From Pseudomonadota bacterium (GTDB lineage: Bacteria > BMS3Abin14): a DNA stretch of 5,014 bases. A model generated the notes under the pieces. The model had not been told where the DNA came from, did no database searches, and saw nothing but the letters and a program-made list of their open reading frames with translations. Made by a program: the position numbers and the translations under genes. Of this stretch, positions 4,503 to 5,014 are shown one piece after another. Positions within the stretch are counted from its first letter, which is position 1. Each line of letters starts with the position of its first letter. The stretch is taken from positions 1-5,014 of the forward strand of contig DAOVVW010000115.1 of assembly GCA_030636965.1 (NCBI GenBank), given 5' to 3'.

Positions 4503-4524
4503 CCTTAAAACAGAGGAACAAAAG

Positions 4525-5014
4525 ATGGCAGGCGCATTGTCAAAAAAGAGCATACTTTATGTTGATGGATCCTCAAGCGGGGAGGAACAATTGTCGGAAC
4601 TTCTCGAACAGTACGGCTACGAAATGACGGACGTTTCCAGTTCTGAAGATGGTGTAAAGGCGCTGGCAGGCAGGGATAATATCGATCTTGTGATCATCGA
4701 TCTCACGGCCCCAGATGTTCACGGATTGGACTTGATAGGCGAGATCAGGGCCATGGAGAAGTGCGCGGATATCCCCATACTCGTTCTAACGGTACCTAAA
4801 GGAGTGGATATTATCGATGAAGTTCTTGATGCCGGGTGCGATGATTACCTGTTAAAGCCGGTCGATCCCAGACTTCTATACCATCGAGTCCAGAGTCTTA
4901 TAGAGAGCTTTCCAAGAGCCTACAGGCGTGTCAGCTGTTCCGTGCTGATCGAGATCAGTACCGGCAAGCTTCAGACATCCGGTGAGATGACAGAGATAGG
5001 GGAGGGGGGTCTTG
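4525..5014 (+). CDS. response regulator: receiver domain followed by a PilZ domain (3' end outside window)
   Basis: 163 codons are visible before the edge, starting at ATG 4525 with AGAGGA (4512-4517) seven bases upstream. Residues about 9-127 form a CheY-like receiver: phospho-acceptor D59 (LVIIDLT), T89 (ILVLT) and K111 with the following proline (YLLKP). The usual acidic pair after the first strand is reduced to one aspartate (YVDGS, D14 then G15), so Mg2+ binding and phosphorylation may be altered. From about 130 a PilZ-like c-di-GMP domain begins, with the RxxxR motif as RAYRR (131-135) and the second motif as EIGEGG (157-162) instead of the usual D/N-x-S-x-x-G. It is cytoplasmic, with no membrane segment. 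By analogy with other receiver-PilZ proteins it could link a two-component signal to c-di-GMP control of motility or secretion, but no partner kinase is in view. Confidence 0.88.
   Translation, partial: MAGALSKKSILYVDGSSSGEEQLSELLEQYGYEMTDVSSSEDGVKALAGRDNIDLVIIDLTAPDVHGLDLIGEIRAMEKCADIPILVLTVPKGVDIIDEVLDAGCDDYLLKPVDPRLLYHRVQSLIESFPRAYRRVSCSVLIEISTGKLQTSGEMTEIGEGGL

Noticed and set aside
4466..4524. c-di-GMP riboswitch ahead of the receiver-PilZ gene
   Set aside because: The stretch is too short and lacks the conserved riboswitch core. Only a weak hairpin is visible.

Overview
The window is a housekeeping stretch of a Gram-negative-like bacterial genome at roughly 50% GC. My best guess is a member of the old Deltaproteobacteria (Desulfobacterota and relatives). 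The clues are a type A RNase P RNA, a receiver-PilZ response regulator, the SQNTTD form of endonuclease III, and short palindromic repeats scattered between genes. That placement is inference; no species-level marker was recognised. All genes read on the + strand.

Layout from left to right: (1) a sigma70-type promoter drives a tRNA with anticodon CAT (116-192), probably tRNA-Ile2. (2) A leader of about 160 nt ends in a strong intrinsic terminator (354-386), only 22 nt before the next start codon. (3) A tight three-gene operon follows: a NIF3/DUF34 metal-binding protein (409-1527), a coiled-coil C4 zinc-ribbon protein (1579-2286) and an RNase HI with an N-terminal extension (2270-2833). (4) A gap of about 370 bp holds two related palindromic elements and the rnpB promoter. 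(5) rnpB, the type A RNase P RNA, occupies 3207-3596. (6) Endonuclease III (nth) lies at 3695-4363. (7) A gap carries mirrored heptanucleotide repeats. (8) The 5' part of a receiver-PilZ protein starts at 4525 and runs off the right edge.

Functionally the window groups nucleic-acid metabolism: a tRNA, the ribozyme that trims tRNA 5' ends, an RNA:DNA-hybrid nuclease and a base-excision repair glycosylase. The NIF3 / C4 zinc ribbon / RNase H order is also, as I recall, found in mycobacteria (Rv2230c-Rv2229c-Rv2228c), which suggests an old, selected association whose biochemical meaning is unknown.

The most unusual signal is inside rnpB. Three independent peripheral hairpins (P3, P12 and P19) carry nearly the same 17-nt sequence (GCCTTGGYGAAGGYGGG-like), as if one short repeat had entered the same structural RNA several times. 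Other points of interest are a symmetric nested palindrome of about 120 bp after the RNase HI gene, a second related copy with a compensatory base-pair change, and two opposing arrays of 7-bp repeats downstream of nth. No phage, IS, CRISPR or defence genes were seen.
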